Shown in pieces: positions 8,074 through 18,668 of a stretch of DNA of 35,053 nt. Where the stretch lies: the NCBI GenBank assembly GCA_002877915.1, contig PNJE01000023.1, positions 1-35,053 on the forward strand, read 5' to 3'. This DNA comes from Candidatus Aminicenantota bacterium. Its GTDB lineage: Bacteria; Acidobacteriota; Aminicenantia; Aminicenantales; Saccharicenantaceae. Positions within the stretch are counted from its first letter, which is position 1, and each line of letters starts with the position of its first letter. Below the pieces are notes generated by a model. The model saw only the letters and a program-made list of their open reading frames with translations. It made no database searches and was not told where the DNA came from. The position numbers were made by a program, and so were the translations under genes.

Positions 8074-8851
8074 TTAATATTCAATATCGGCAATATTGTC
8101 CCAATTAATTTCTTTAAATTTTCTCTGACGACCGGTAAAGATTTCCTCGGCTTCCGGCGTGTAGCGTCCATCAGGTCCTAAAAGGATTAAGGGCGGTAAA
8201 ACCTCCTGGCTTTCAGCCTCAAAGTTACATCTGACGAGGAAAAAATTAGGCGGCTCACTTTCTCTTGGATAAACTGAGCGGCAACTTTTTATTTTTAATT
8301 CCTGCTTTTTTACTTCTTCTTCAAATTCCTCACGCCGATTGTAAGGAAAAATAAAATAAGCACTCCCAGTTTCCTTGAGCCAGTTCTTGGTCCAGGTCAG
8401 GATCTCTTCCAAGGTGCAGTAAATTTCATGCTTGGCAATATTCTTTTCTTCCGACGGACTCAGAAAACCACTGTTTTTCCGGATATAGGGCGGATTGGAG
8501 AAAATAATGTCAAACTTTCGGTAAGGCTGATATTGACGAAAATCTTTTTGGATTATTGTCACTCGTCCTTCCAGGTTATTGAGCATAACATTCCTTCGAG
8601 CCAAGTCAGCCATAGCCGACTGAATTTCAAGAGCTACTATGTGGCGGAATGGCTTAACGCTCAGCAATAAAGAAATAATGCCGCAACCGGTGCCCAGCTC
8701 AATAATTTCATCTGTGTTCTTTGTCTGGATGAAATCGGCCAGAAGAGGAGCATCAACTGAAAAGCGAAAGCCGCTTTTCCGCTGAAGAACATGGATCCTT
8801 CCCCGATAAAAAGTATTAAGACTTTCGTCTGGTCTTATCGCCGGGTTAACT

Positions 8852-8859
<8 letters not shown>
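8074..8859 (-). CDS. trmN6: TrmN6-like tRNA (adenine-N6)-methyltransferase
   Basis: A 261-residue class I SAM-dependent methyltransferase. ELGTGCGIISLLLS at about 55-68 is the SAM-binding motif I and FSNPPYIRKNSG at about 115-126 holds the NPPY motif of amino-group methylation. The family member in E. coli modifies adenine 37 of valine tRNA; the tRNA target here is inferred. The opening FYRGRIHVLQRKSGFRFSVDAPLLADF is typical for the family. The C-terminus carries about 45 extra residues with GPDGRYTPEAEEIF. The ATG lies inside the end of atpC (8-base overlap), so the gene is translationally coupled to the ATP synthase operon. Confidence 0.85.
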
Positions 8860-10578
<1,719 letters not shown>

Positions 10579-11460
10579 TTAAACTCCTTGCTGGCGCAAA
10601 GCCTCCACCGCTGTTTGGATTTCCAGCAGCTCCCTGGTTATAGAGGCCTGGCGGATTTTATTCAGCAATAAAACCAGGTCAGAAATAAGTTCTCCGGCAT
10701 TTCGACTGGCATTTTCCATCGCCATCATTCTCGAAGCTTGCTCGGAAGTCTGAGACTCATAGAGGAAGTGTTCGACCTGATTATGGATATATATTCTTAA
10801 TAAATAATCTATAACCCGACTGGCCTCAGGCTCCCAAATAGGTTCCAGGTAAGAAACTTCGGGAGTTTCACTTGTATCTTTCTCTGAAGTTATCGGTAAA
10901 AGCTTAGTTAGAGTTATTCTTGGGGCGATAATCGAGTGGAACTCATTGTAAAGGACGTAGACTACATCAAACCTCTGAAAAGTAAACTGATAATCAATCC
11001 AGCTACCCAGGTCCAGGCTAATTTCAGGGATTTTCTTTTCCACTCGATCGAAATAAGATCTTTCGACTTGATAGGGAGAATTTTTAAAATAATTTACTGC
11101 CTTTTTGCCAATAGGGATAACCTTGATCTCGCTCCCTTCTTTTTTTTGTTCCAGAAAACGGGAAGCTTTCTCCAATAAGTTAGAATTGAAAGCCCCGCAC
11201 AATCCCTTATCCGAGGTGACAACGACAGCCAGAAGTTTATTCTCTCGCCTGACCTGGAGATATGGATGCTCAGACAGGTTCAAGGCTTTAGTAAGTGAAA
11301 TGGCCACCTCAGGAAAAAGGTGCCAGAATGGTCTTCTCTCGATTACTAAGCGATGAGCCTTTTTATACCTGGCGGTAGCTACAGTCTTCATCGCCTGGGT
11401 TACTTGCTGACTGTTTTTTATGCTTTGAATGCGGCGCCTTAAGTCAATCAGCGTGGGCAA
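10579..11460 (-). CDS. atpG: F-type ATP synthase gamma subunit
   Basis: The 293-residue central shaft of F1. It begins with the family-typical [33 protein letters not shown], has the [12 protein letters not shown] segment near residue 84, and ends with the long helix [19 protein letters not shown] and [15 protein letters not shown]. The start lies within the last 17 bases of atpA, consistent with translational coupling. Length and motifs are normal. Confidence 0.97.
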   Translation of the reverse strand: MPTLIDLRRRIQSIKNSQQVTQAMKTVATARYKKAHRLVIERRPFWHLFPEVAISLTKALNLSEHPYLQVRRENKLLAVVVTSDKGLCGAFNSNLLEKASRFLEQKKEGSEIKVIPIGKKAVNYFKNSPYQVERSYFDRVEKKIPEISLDLGSWIDYQFTFQRFDVVYVLYNEFHSIIAPRITLTKLLPITSEKDTSETPEVSYLEPIWEPEASRVIDYLLRIYIHNQVEHFLYESQTSEQASRMMAMENASRNAGELISDLVLLLNKIRQASITRELLEIQTAVEALRQQGV

Positions 11461-12976
11461 CTTTTAGCTCCTCTTTAAAAATTTGATTAAATTCCTGGAG
11501 GGCCTGGCTAATATCCTGATCCAGTTGCATATCGATCTGCTTTTTGCTGGCAATTTCCTGAAGAAGATGGGAATATTTGGTCTCAAAATATTGATACAGG
11601 CGCTTTTCATATTTCCTGATAGCCTCAACTGGAAATTCATCGAGAAAACCGCGGTTGCCGGCATAGATTATCAACACTTGCTTTTCCACCGGTAGAGGGG
11701 CATATGGTTCTTGTTTGAGAATCTCAGTCAATCGCCATCCTCGCTCCAGCTGGGCCTGGCTGGCTTTATCCAATTCGGTCCCAAATTGGGCAAAAGTCTG
11801 CAGCTCTCTATATTGGGCCAGATCGAGCCTCAGTTTTCCAGCCACCTGTTTCATCGCCTTAATCTGAGCACTGCCGCCAACTCTGGAAACTGAGATCCCC
11901 ACATTGATAGCCGGCCGGATTCCAGCGTTGAAAAGTGAGGGCTCCAGATAAATCTGTCCATCAGTTATCGAGATGACATTAGTTGGGATATAACCGGAAA
12001 CATCCCCAGCCTGTGTTTCGATAATCGGGAGAGCGGTAAGCGAACCTCCCCCCTGTTCATCGCTTAGCTTGGCTGCTCTTTCCAGTAATCGAGAATGTAA
12101 ATAAAATACATCACCTGGATAAGCTTCTCTCCCCGGGGGTCTTCTCAGCAAAAGAGAAATTTCCCGGTAAGCAGCGGCATGCTTGGAAAGGTCATCATAG
12201 ATGACCAGAGCGTGTTGCCCACTATCCCGGAAATATTCTCCCATAGCGCAGCCAGCATACGGGGCCAGGAATTGCAAGGCTGAAGGATCTGAAGCCGAGG
12301 CCACTACCACGATCGTATAAGACATAGCCCCATAATCCTGGAGGCTTTTAATTATCTGAGCAATAGTTGAATTTTTCTGACCGATGGCTACGTAAATACA
12401 GATTACCCCGGTATTTTTTTGGTTGAGAATGGTATCGGTAACAATGGTCGTTTTTCCGGTCTGACGGTCACCGATAATCAACTCTCTCTGTCCTCGGCCA
12501 ATCGGAATCATGGCATCAATAGCTTTTATCCCAGTCTGGAGTGGTTCCCTAACTGGTTGTCTATCGACCACCCCGGGAGCCAGGCGTTCGACATATATAT
12601 ATTTATCCGTCTTAATTGGTCCTTGGTCATCAAGCGGATGACCGAGAGGATCAACCACCCGCCCGATAAGAGCGGGGCCAGCTGGCACTCGCAGGATTTC
12701 CTTCGTCCGGCGAACCACATCTCCTTCTTTAACCAAATTGGTTTCACCGAGGAGCATAACTCCGACTGAATCTTCTTCCAGGTTTAGCACTACTCCGTAA
12801 ACGTCGTTAGGGAAGGTCAGCAGCTCGTTATACATTACATTTTCTAATCCATATACCCGAGCGATGCCATCTCCGACCGACATTACCGTGCCGGTTTCTT
12901 TGATATCAACTCCACCAGCAAATTCTTTAATTTGCTGCTCTATTATTCTGGTGATTTCATCGGCTTTCAGTTGCAT
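11444..12976 (-). CDS. atpA: F-type ATP synthase alpha subunit
   Basis: The 510-residue non-catalytic nucleotide-binding subunit of F1. It begins [17 protein letters not shown], has Walker [14 protein letters not shown] at about 168-180, the [18 protein letters not shown] and [43 protein letters not shown] segments, and the arginine-finger region [15 protein letters not shown]. It lies four bases after atpH with the ATG preceded by GAGGT. No unusual residue was noticed. Confidence 0.98.
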   Translation of the reverse strand: MQLKADEITRIIEQQIKEFAGGVDIKETGTVMSVGDGIARVYGLENVMYNELLTFPNDVYGVVLNLEEDSVGVMLLGETNLVKEGDVVRRTKEILRVPAGPALIGRVVDPLGHPLDDQGPIKTDKYIYVERLAPGVVDRQPVREPLQTGIKAIDAMIPIGRGQRELIIGDRQTGKTTIVTDTILNQKNTGVICIYVAIGQKNSTIAQIIKSLQDYGAMSYTIVVVASASDPSALQFLAPYAGCAMGEYFRDSGQHALVIYDDLSKHAAAYREISLLLRRPPGREAYPGDVFYLHSRLLERAAKLSDEQGGGSLTALPIIETQAGDVSGYIPTNVISITDGQIYLEPSLFNAGIRPAINVGISVSRVGGSAQIKAMKQVAGKLRLDLAQYRELQTFAQFGTELDKASQAQLERGWRLTEILKQEPYAPLPVEKQVLIIYAGNRGFLDEFPVEAIRKYEKRLYQYFETKYSHLLQEIASKKQIDMQLDQDISQALQEFNQIFKEELKVAHAD

Positions 12977-12980
12977 CTTT

Positions 12981-13523
12981 TTACCTCGTCGAGATAATCT
13001 CTTTCATCTTTAAAAGGTTTCCCTTGATAGAAACATCATAATAAATATTTCCCTTTTTTATTAATAAACCGCCAATAATTTCAGGATTAAGCTTAAAAAT
13101 TAACCTGACCGGCTTTCTCTCCAACCTCTCCAGCTCTTCTTTAAGTTCAAGTTTCTCCTCGTCTTTCAATTCCACGGCTGAATTGACCTCCAGAGTTTCA
13201 ATGCCCTGTTGTTCATACCAGATATCAGGAAGAATAGATACTATTTCTTTTAGCCAAACCATCCTTTCATTTTCTACCAGAATCTTTAATAGATTACTTA
13301 CCCGCGGATCAAAATTCAAACGAGGTAAAATGTCATCCAATAATTTTCTTTTTTGGCTGTTGGGAATAAACGGGGAAGTTAGAGCAAAATTAATTTTTTC
13401 CTCTTCAGCCATAAAGGCTGAGAGCGTTTGGAGCTGTTCCAGACAAACTTTAAATTCTGGCTCAGTTTTAAGGGCTCTAACCAGGCCCAAAGCATACTTT
13501 TTAGTTAGCGATTGATGATTCAT
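12981..13523 (-). CDS. atpH: F-type ATP synthase delta subunit
   Basis: The 180-residue peripheral-stalk connector between F1 alpha and the b subunits. It has the N-terminal helical bundle ([39 protein letters not shown]) and the C-terminal motif [27 protein letters not shown] of the family. Its ATG is inside the last 23 bases of the upstream b gene. Position between b and alpha is the standard order. Confidence 0.93.
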   Translation of the reverse strand: MNHQSLTKKYALGLVRALKTEPEFKVCLEQLQTLSAFMAEEEKINFALTSPFIPNSQKRKLLDDILPRLNFDPRVSNLLKILVENERMVWLKEIVSILPDIWYEQQGIETLEVNSAVELKDEEKLELKEELERLERKPVRLIFKLNPEIIGGLLIKKGNIYYDVSIKGNLLKMKEIISTR

Positions 13524-14094
13524 AAAAAGCCTTTAAATCGTTTATTGCCTTTTTGATCATTTTCCGGTGAAGCTCCGGCCCAAGTTTTTGCCTTATTTTT
13601 TCTTCCGTCAGAGCAACGCTAAGCTCAATAGTATAAGCTTTCAGTTCCTGAAGGCTGGCTCTGACCATGGAATCAATTTCTTCAGCTGCCAATTTTTTTA
13701 ACCTGGCTGCTTCCTGCTGGGCTTCCATTTTTATCCTTTCCTTTTCTTTCAGAGCTTCTTCCGCAGCCTCGGCTTTCATTCTATTTATTTCCTCGTCTAA
13801 ATGGCTTGCCCTCCTTTCAATATCGGCCAGTTTTCGAGCTGATGCATTTTTAAATTCTTCCGACTTCCTTATAAGCTCGGCGATCTGTTCGGACTTATGC
13901 TTTAGGTAATCAACTACCGGCTTTTTCAACAAATAGGCCAGCCCACCAAATAAAATCAAAAAATTTATGACCTGACCGATAAAAGTGCCTAAGCTGGAAG
14001 GTGAACCGCTCTCTTGAGCCGTCGCCATTATGGAGGTTAATATGACGGCTATCAACAGCCGTAACCCACATCTTATAGCTGATTTAATACTCAT
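13501..14094 (-). CDS. atpF: F-type ATP synthase b subunit with N-terminal signal-like segment
   Basis: A 197-residue peripheral-stalk subunit. Residues 1-27 look like a cleavable signal peptide (RLLIAVILTSIMATAQES). The true membrane anchor follows at about 34-58 (LGTFIGQVINFLILFGGLAYLL) and then KKPVVDYLKHKSEQI starts a long charged coiled coil rich in Ala, Glu and Lys. Signal-like extensions on b subunits occur in several lineages. It overlaps the stop of the b' gene by four bases and the start of atpH by 23. Together with the next gene upstream it would form a b/b' heterodimer. Confidence 0.9.
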   Translation of the reverse strand: MSIKSAIRCGLRLLIAVILTSIMATAQESGSPSSLGTFIGQVINFLILFGGLAYLLKKPVVDYLKHKSEQIAELIRKSEEFKNASARKLADIERRASHLDEEINRMKAEAAEEALKEKERIKMEAQQEAARLKKLAAEEIDSMVRASLQELKAYTIELSVALTEEKIRQKLGPELHRKMIKKAINDLKAFYESSIAN

Positions 14095-14507
14095 TGCAAA
14101 AGCTTATCCTCCAGCTCTTGGGAGAGTAGCTCAACTTTTTGATCCAGCTCTTTCTTGAGTTTATCCACCTGTTCTTCGAGTTCTTTTCTGGCTACTACCA
14201 CCTGTTGTTGGACTTCAGATTGGATATCTGACACCAGTTTGGCCTTTTCAGCCAAAGTTTCAGAAATAATTTTTTCTTTTATTTGCAAAGATTCCTTTCT
14301 GGCTGCTTTTAATTCGTTTTCTATCCGGTTTAAATGTCCTTCATAATCCTTCAGGGCTTGTTTATACGCCTGTTCATTCTCGGCGATAATATTTTTTCTT
14401 CTTTCTCTTATTTTAAGATAGGGCTTAAAAAAGACCCGCGTAAGAACGATGGCCAGAATCCAGACTAAAATAAAGATAACCACAAAATTAAAATCGATCT
14501 GCAGCAA
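14091..14507 (-). CDS. F-type ATP synthase b' subunit
   Basis: A 138-residue second b-type subunit and the first gene of the operon. One membrane helix (NFVVIFILVWILAIVLTRVFF, residues 7-27) is followed by KPYLKIRERRK and a continuous coiled coil to the end (KELEEQVDKLKKELDQKVELLSQELEDKLL). The start is TTG at 14505-14507 with TGAGG about nine bases upstream; an ATG is not available in frame before the membrane helix, and an internal GTG would cut into it. Two b-type genes in tandem indicate a heterodimeric stalk as in cyanobacteria and many other bacteria. Confidence 0.88.
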   Translation of the reverse strand: MLQIDFNFVVIFILVWILAIVLTRVFFKPYLKIRERRKNIIAENEQAYKQALKDYEGHLNRIENELKAARKESLQIKEKIISETLAEKAKLVSDIQSEVQQQVVVARKELEEQVDKLKKELDQKVELLSQELEDKLLQ

Positions 14508-14534
14508 AGCCTAAACCTCATTATATAGATTGAA

Positions 14535-14563
14535 AATATAGCACTCTATGGGCTAAAATGCAA
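14535..14563 (-). promoter_or_regulatory. Promoter of the ATP synthase operon
   Basis: On the minus strand TTGCAT (14558-14563), 17-base spacer, TATATT (14535-14540), placed 27 bases before the TTG start of the b' gene. It lies in the 79-base gap after folC, so the ATP synthase operon probably has its own promoter in addition to any read-through. Confidence 0.6.
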
Positions 14564-14586
14564 CCGCCTAGGGTGTGGCTTTTTTA

Positions 14587-15897
14587 TTATTCAACATTAT
14601 TCAACCTGTAATGAGTGAAAAATTTCTTAGCTTCCCCAACCAGGAAAAGGGAACCAGCAATGAGGATTGGAGTTTGACCAGCAGAAAGGGACAAAGCCAA
14701 TTTTATAGCTGAAGGGACATTTTTCTCCAAAAAATATTTTGAATGGTATTTTTTTACCCTGAAAGCAATTTCTGCTGGCTCTAAAGCCCTTTCTAAGGGC
14801 GGCCTAGTTAAAATAATTCGGCTGGCGAGGGGGAATAGATAAGAAGCTATTTTTTTTACATTTTTATCTTTCATCACCGCAAAAACCAGGATAACCGGCC
14901 GCTTAATGTAAGTTTTTAGATATTGACTGACCACCCTGGCTCCATCTTCGTTGTGACAGCCATCAAAAATAATAAGGGGATTGGGGCTATAAACCTCCAG
15001 GCGACCTGGCCAGCCGGTTAAAGCCAATCCCTTTATAATTAGGCTTTTTTTAATTGGCCAACCCTGTTTTTTAATAATTTCGGCCGTTGAAATCGCTACG
15101 GCGGCATTCTCTCCCTGATGATAGCCTGGAAGGGAAAGTTCGTAGCGATAAACCTGTTCCCCTGTTTTATAAATAAAGCGCGGTCGGATGAAGTTATTTT
15201 CTATCAATAATTCCCGGCCTTCGCCAAAAACTTCTATCAGATGTGCCTGTTGTTCCTGACATTTCTTCTTGATAACCTCAATAGCCGGCTGGTTCTTAAC
15301 TCCACAGACGCAGGGAATTTTTTCCTTAATAATACCTGCCTTTTCCAGAGCAATCTGCTTTAGGCTCCGTCCAAGATATTGCTGGTGATCATATGAAATC
15401 GTGGTAATTACAGAAGTAAGAGGGACGACCACATTAGTGGCATCGTATCTTCCTCCCATCCCTACTTCCAGAACAGCCAGTTCAACCTTTTTCTGCCTGA
15501 AATAAAGGAAAGCCGCAACGGTTAAAATTTCAAAAAAAGTCAGGGCGCCAGTTAGCCGCCCCATTTTTTTTAGCTTTTTTTCCTGTTTTTCGATTTCCTT
15601 CAAAAGATGGCCAAAATCCTTTTCTGGAATCATATGGCCATTAACCTGGATTCTTTCCCGAATATCAACCAGGTGAGGCGAAGTATATAGACCCGTCCGG
15701 TATCCATGAAGCTTAAAAATTTCAGCCAGCATGGCGCAAACAGAACCTTTTCCATTAGTACCGGCTACGTGAATAGAGGGAAAGCTTTCCTGAGGTTGGT
15801 CAAAAGACTCCAGCACAGCTGAGATATTTTCCAGGCCCAACCTAATTCCGAAAAGCTGAGCCCGTTCAAGATAGGCTTTACCAGAAGATGAGATCAT
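14587..15897 (-). CDS. folC: Dihydrofolate synthase / folylpolyglutamate synthase FolC
   Basis: A 436-residue Mur-ligase-like ATP enzyme that adds glutamate to dihydropteroate and folates. The P-loop is HVAGTNGKGSVCAML at about 43-57; further family signatures are YTSPHLVDIRERI, FFEILTVAAFLYF, LEVGMGGRYDATNV, the ISYDHQQYLG loop, EKAGIIK and FDGCHNEDGA. Length is normal. The ATG overlaps the accD stop (ATGA), so the two are translationally coupled; accD next to folC is a common pairing in bacteria. Whether it is mono- or bifunctional cannot be read from the sequence. Confidence 0.95.
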   Translation of the reverse strand: MISSSGKAYLERAQLFGIRLGLENISAVLESFDQPQESFPSIHVAGTNGKGSVCAMLAEIFKLHGYRTGLYTSPHLVDIRERIQVNGHMIPEKDFGHLLKEIEKQEKKLKKMGRLTGALTFFEILTVAAFLYFRQKKVELAVLEVGMGGRYDATNVVVPLTSVITTISYDHQQYLGRSLKQIALEKAGIIKEKIPCVCGVKNQPAIEVIKKKCQEQQAHLIEVFGEGRELLIENNFIRPRFIYKTGEQVYRYELSLPGYHQGENAAVAISTAEIIKKQGWPIKKSLIIKGLALTGWPGRLEVYSPNPLIIFDGCHNEDGARVVSQYLKTYIKRPVILVFAVMKDKNVKKIASYLFPLASRIILTRPPLERALEPAEIAFRVKKYHSKYFLEKNVPSAIKLALSLSAGQTPILIAGSLFLVGEAKKFFTHYRLNNVE

Positions 15898-16688
15898 TGC
15901 GGTAGATTGAGAAAAAGCCGGATGGCTTTTATCAGATAATTTCTTAAATATTTTCTTTCCACCACATCATCAAGCATTCCATGGGCCAATAAAAATTCAG
16001 ATCTCTGAAAACCCTTAGGAAGTTTTTCCTTAATGGTTTGTTCTATTACCCGGGGTCCAGCAAAACCAATCAAGGCATTTGGTTCAGCGATATTAATATC
16101 TCCAAGCATGGCAAAACTGGCCGTAGTACCTCCGGTCGTCGGATCGGTTAACACTGAAATATACGGCAGCCTGGCTTCAGCCAGCCTGGCTAAAGCGGCC
16201 GAGGTTTTTATCATCTGCATCAGAGACATCATTCCTTCTTGCATCCTGGCTCCGCCGGAACAGGAAATAATAATAAGAGGAAGTTTCTCTTCGACCGCCC
16301 TTTCGGCCGCCCGAGCCACTTTCTCTCCAACCACCGATCCCATGCTACCACCCATAAACCCAAATTCCATAGCTGAAATCAAAACCGGGATTCCATCCAT
16401 TTTGCCTTTGGCATTGACGATAGCTTCAGCCAGACCGGTTTTTTTCTGGCTTTCCCGAAGTCGGTTGGCATACTTTTGCTGATCTTCGAATCCCAAAAAA
16501 TCTACAGGATAAATATTCTGATCAAGAAGCTCATACTGCCCATCATCGAAAAGCTGCTTCAAACGTTCTAAGGATCCCAAACGGAAATGATAATTGCATA
16601 AAGGACAAACATAAAGATTATCAATTATATCCTGTTTATAGAGGATTTTCTGACAATTGTTGCAACGAGTCCATAAACCTTCAGTCAT
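15894..16688 (-). CDS. accD: Acetyl-CoA carboxylase carboxyltransferase beta subunit
   Basis: A 264-residue protein of fatty acid synthesis. It starts with the zinc ribbon of bacterial AccD (Cys9, Cys12, Cys28, Cys31) and continues with the crotonase-like carboxyltransferase fold: GMGS-type segment FGFMGGSMGSVVGEKVARA, SCSGGARMQEGMMSLMQM and LTDPTTGGTTASFAMLGD. Its partner AccA is not in the window. The ribosome binding site AAGGAGG is five bases before the ATG. It follows the response regulator gene by 37 bases and overlaps folC, which suggests a three-gene unit. Confidence 0.96.
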   Translation of the reverse strand: MTEGLWTRCNNCQKILYKQDIIDNLYVCPLCNYHFRLGSLERLKQLFDDGQYELLDQNIYPVDFLGFEDQQKYANRLRESQKKTGLAEAIVNAKGKMDGIPVLISAMEFGFMGGSMGSVVGEKVARAAERAVEEKLPLIIISCSGGARMQEGMMSLMQMIKTSAALARLAEARLPYISVLTDPTTGGTTASFAMLGDINIAEPNALIGFAGPRVIEQTIKEKLPKGFQRSEFLLAHGMLDDVVERKYLRNYLIKAIRLFLNLPQ

Positions 16689-16725
16689 TAGACCTCCTTG
16701 ACTTTCTGATAATCAGTTATTGGAT

Positions 16726-17169
16726 TTACTTTTCTTTTGGACTTAATAAAGCCACAACCGTATCAATATCCGGGAGCGAATCTTCAATGTCCTCGTCAGC
16801 ACTAAGCAGACGGTTGACCGTTTCCACCAGAAAATCCGGATTTACTGGCTTTTCCAAGTATTCAGAAGCTCCCAGGTTAGTTAAGGCTTCATGCTTGTAT
16901 TGAGGGCCCTTATAAAGCCCGGTAATTATTATCACCGGCACGGTGCCCTTGGATTCCTGAACAATTCTTTTAGTCAGGTCAAATCCGTGAAGCTTGGGAA
17001 GAATAGCCTCTAGGATGACTAGATCAGGCTTTTCGTCTTTATATATATCGTAGGCCTGAGCTCCATCAGTGGCCTGAAGGACCTGAACTTTCAGGTTTTT
17101 TAATATTCGGCTCAGACTTTCTAAAGAAGCCTGATCATAATCAACTAGAAGAATCTTTTTTTCAGACAT
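16726..17169 (-). CDS. Receiver-domain protein with glutamate at the phospho-acceptor position
   Basis: A 147-residue single-domain receiver of the CheY fold. LLVDYD at 7-12 supplies the acidic pocket, but a tyrosine replaces the second acid. The beta-3 strand reads PDLVILEAILPKLHG, with Glu54 where the phosphorylated aspartate should be. The conserved Thr (VIIITG, residue about 84) and Lys (YLEKPV, about 107) remain. About 25 acidic residues follow the domain (SADEDIEDSLPDIDTV). There is no output domain and no kinase gene nearby. A glutamate can mimic the phosphorylated state, so it may act as a constant-on partner protein; that is inference. It has an excellent promoter and precedes accD. 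Confidence 0.85.
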   Translation of the reverse strand: MSEKKILLVDYDQASLESLSRILKNLKVQVLQATDGAQAYDIYKDEKPDLVILEAILPKLHGFDLTKRIVQESKGTVPVIIITGLYKGPQYKHEALTNLGASEYLEKPVNPDFLVETVNRLLSADEDIEDSLPDIDTVVALLSPKEK

Positions 17170-17179
17170 CTCTTTAGGG

Positions 17180-17209
17180 ATTTTAATTTAACTTAAAAGG
17201 TCTTGTCAA
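17180..17209 (-). promoter_or_regulatory. Promoter of the receiver-accD-folC unit
   Basis: On the minus strand a perfect TTGACA (17204-17209), 18-base spacer and TAAAAT (17180-17185). Only ten bases separate the -10 box from the ATG and no Shine-Dalgarno sequence fits, so the leader would be about three to five bases. It is back-to-back with the symporter promoter. Confidence 0.7.
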
Positions 17210-17221
17210 ATATTTAAACCT

Positions 17222-17250
17222 TTGCATCCTGATTTATTTTAGCATATAAA
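17222..17250 (+). promoter_or_regulatory. Promoter of the symporter gene
   Basis: TTGCAT at 17222-17227, 17-base spacer, TATAAA at 17245-17250, 44 bases before the ATG. A dyad AAAGGT (17196-17201) / ACCTTT (17218-17223) spans the -35 boxes of both divergent promoters and might be an operator. Confidence 0.55.
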
Positions 17251-17294
17251 TCTTACTGCGGCCCTGGAACAAGTAAAAAGGAGAGATTTATCAG

Positions 17295-18533
17295 ATGAAA
17301 AGGCTTTCATTACCCAACCAAATATTCATCGGTCTTTTCTTGGGGATAATAGTTGGACTCATTTTCGGCCCCAAAGCCCGCTATATTGAGTTTGTGGGAA
17401 CAATTTTCATCCGGCTGATTACTATGATTGTTGTTCCCTTAGTCTTCTTTTCCCTTTCGCTTGGAACAGCCAGCCTTGGCGATATCAAAAAATTAGGAAG
17501 GGTCGGCCTTAAGACGCTAATCTACTTCACTCTGACGACAGCCATAGCCATTATTATTGGTCTGGTGCTGGCCAATCTGTTTCAGCCGGGCTCCGGGCTT
17601 AATGCTGGAACTAAGCAGGAACTGCTTAAAAACTACCAGCAGCCGGCCCAGAATAAGATAGCTGCTCTCGAGGAAAAGCCGTCTCTAATTTCGGTGCTTA
17701 TAAACATTGTGCCCATTAACCCAATAAAAGCCATGGCCGAGGGAGAAATGCTCCAGGTGATTTTTATTGCTCTTATTTTTGGTCTCTGCTTGACTCTAAT
17801 TCCTTCTGAAAAATCGCGGCCATTAATTAATTTTTTCGAAGGGGCAAATGAAGCCGTCCTTCAGATGGTTAATCTGGTTATGAAATTAGCCCCATACGGG
17901 GTGTTAGCTTTGTTAGCTTCCATCATCGGTCAGTTTGGCCTGGGAATTTTGTTAACACTCCTGAAGTACGTTCTGGTTACTATTTTGGGCTTAGCCATAC
18001 ATGGTTTCATTGTTGATGGCTTCCTGGTTAGATTTTTAGGCCGGATGAAACCAATAAAATTTTTTCGGGGAATCAGCGAGGCTATGCTGATTGCTTTTTC
18101 TACCTCCAGCTCAAACGCTACCATTCCGGTGGCCCTGGAATGCCTGGATGAACTTAAAGTTAAAAAAGAATACTCCAGCTTTGTAGTACCTCTTGGGGCA
18201 ACCATCAATATGGATGGGACAGCCCTTTATCAGGGAGTGGCCGCTATTTTCATTGCCCAAATTTATGGGATCCATTTGACTCTTGGGGCCCAGGCCACAA
18301 TTGTTCTCATGGCTCTCCTGGCTTCAGTAGGCACGGCGGGCGTCCCGGGAGCCGGAATGATTATGCTGGCGATGGTTCTAAAACAAATCGGGGTTCCTCT
18401 TGAAGGAGTCGCTCTAATTCTTGGAATAGACCGGTTGCTCGACATGTGCCGAACAACGGTCAATATGATTGGAAATATGGCCAGCTCGGTAATAATTCAC
18501 AACCTGGAAGAAAAAAAACCGGCTGGCTATTAA
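17295..18533 (+). CDS. Dicarboxylate/amino acid:cation symporter (DAACS family, GltP/DctA-like)
   Basis: A 412-residue inner-membrane symporter with eight membrane helices and two hairpins. Family signatures are present: the serine-rich hairpin AFSTSSSNATIPVALE, the GATINMDGTALYQGVAAIFIAQ segment that contributes cation and substrate ligands, hairpin 2 SVGTAGVPGAGMIMLAMVL and DRLLDMCRTTVNMIGNM in helix 8. The arginine in the last motif (MCRTT) is the position that in this family favours acidic amino acids or dicarboxylates. Coupling ion, Na+ or H+, is not decidable here. A GGAG ribosome binding site lies about 12 bases upstream. It is a single-gene unit. Confidence 0.92.
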   Translation: MKRLSLPNQIFIGLFLGIIVGLIFGPKARYIEFVGTIFIRLITMIVVPLVFFSLSLGTASLGDIKKLGRVGLKTLIYFTLTTAIAIIIGLVLANLFQPGSGLNAGTKQELLKNYQQPAQNKIAALEEKPSLISVLINIVPINPIKAMAEGEMLQVIFIALIFGLCLTLIPSEKSRPLINFFEGANEAVLQMVNLVMKLAPYGVLALLASIIGQFGLGILLTLLKYVLVTILGLAIHGFIVDGFLVRFLGRMKPIKFFRGISEAMLIAFSTSSSNATIPVALECLDELKVKKEYSSFVVPLGATINMDGTALYQGVAAIFIAQIYGIHLTLGAQATIVLMALLASVGTAGVPGAGMIMLAMVLKQIGVPLEGVALILGIDRLLDMCRTTVNMIGNMASSVIIHNLEEKKPAGY

Positions 18534-18575
18534 TCTGGCTATTAATAAGCTATTAAAAAGGATTAAATTAGAACA

Positions 18576-18605
18576 TTGGCAATTATCCTCGGCCTGACTT
18601 AAAAT
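18576..18605 (+). promoter_or_regulatory. Promoter of rsmA
   Basis: TTGGCA at 18576-18581, 18-base spacer, TAAAAT at 18600-18605, 63 bases before the rsmA ATG. The rest of the 135-base gap is AT-rich and shows no clear terminator for the symporter gene. Confidence 0.5.
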
Positions 18606-18668
18606 TAAATTATTAAATCTAAAATTAATGTCTAATTATCTCGGGGTGAGAAGGAAATTATTTAACCA

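Noticed and set aside
14541-14578. Hairpin CACTCTA/TAGGGTG followed by a T-run on the plus strand, resembling a terminator
   Set aside because: No plus-strand gene ends there; the stem is imperfect with a 20-base loop, and the same bases are explained by the ATP synthase promoter.
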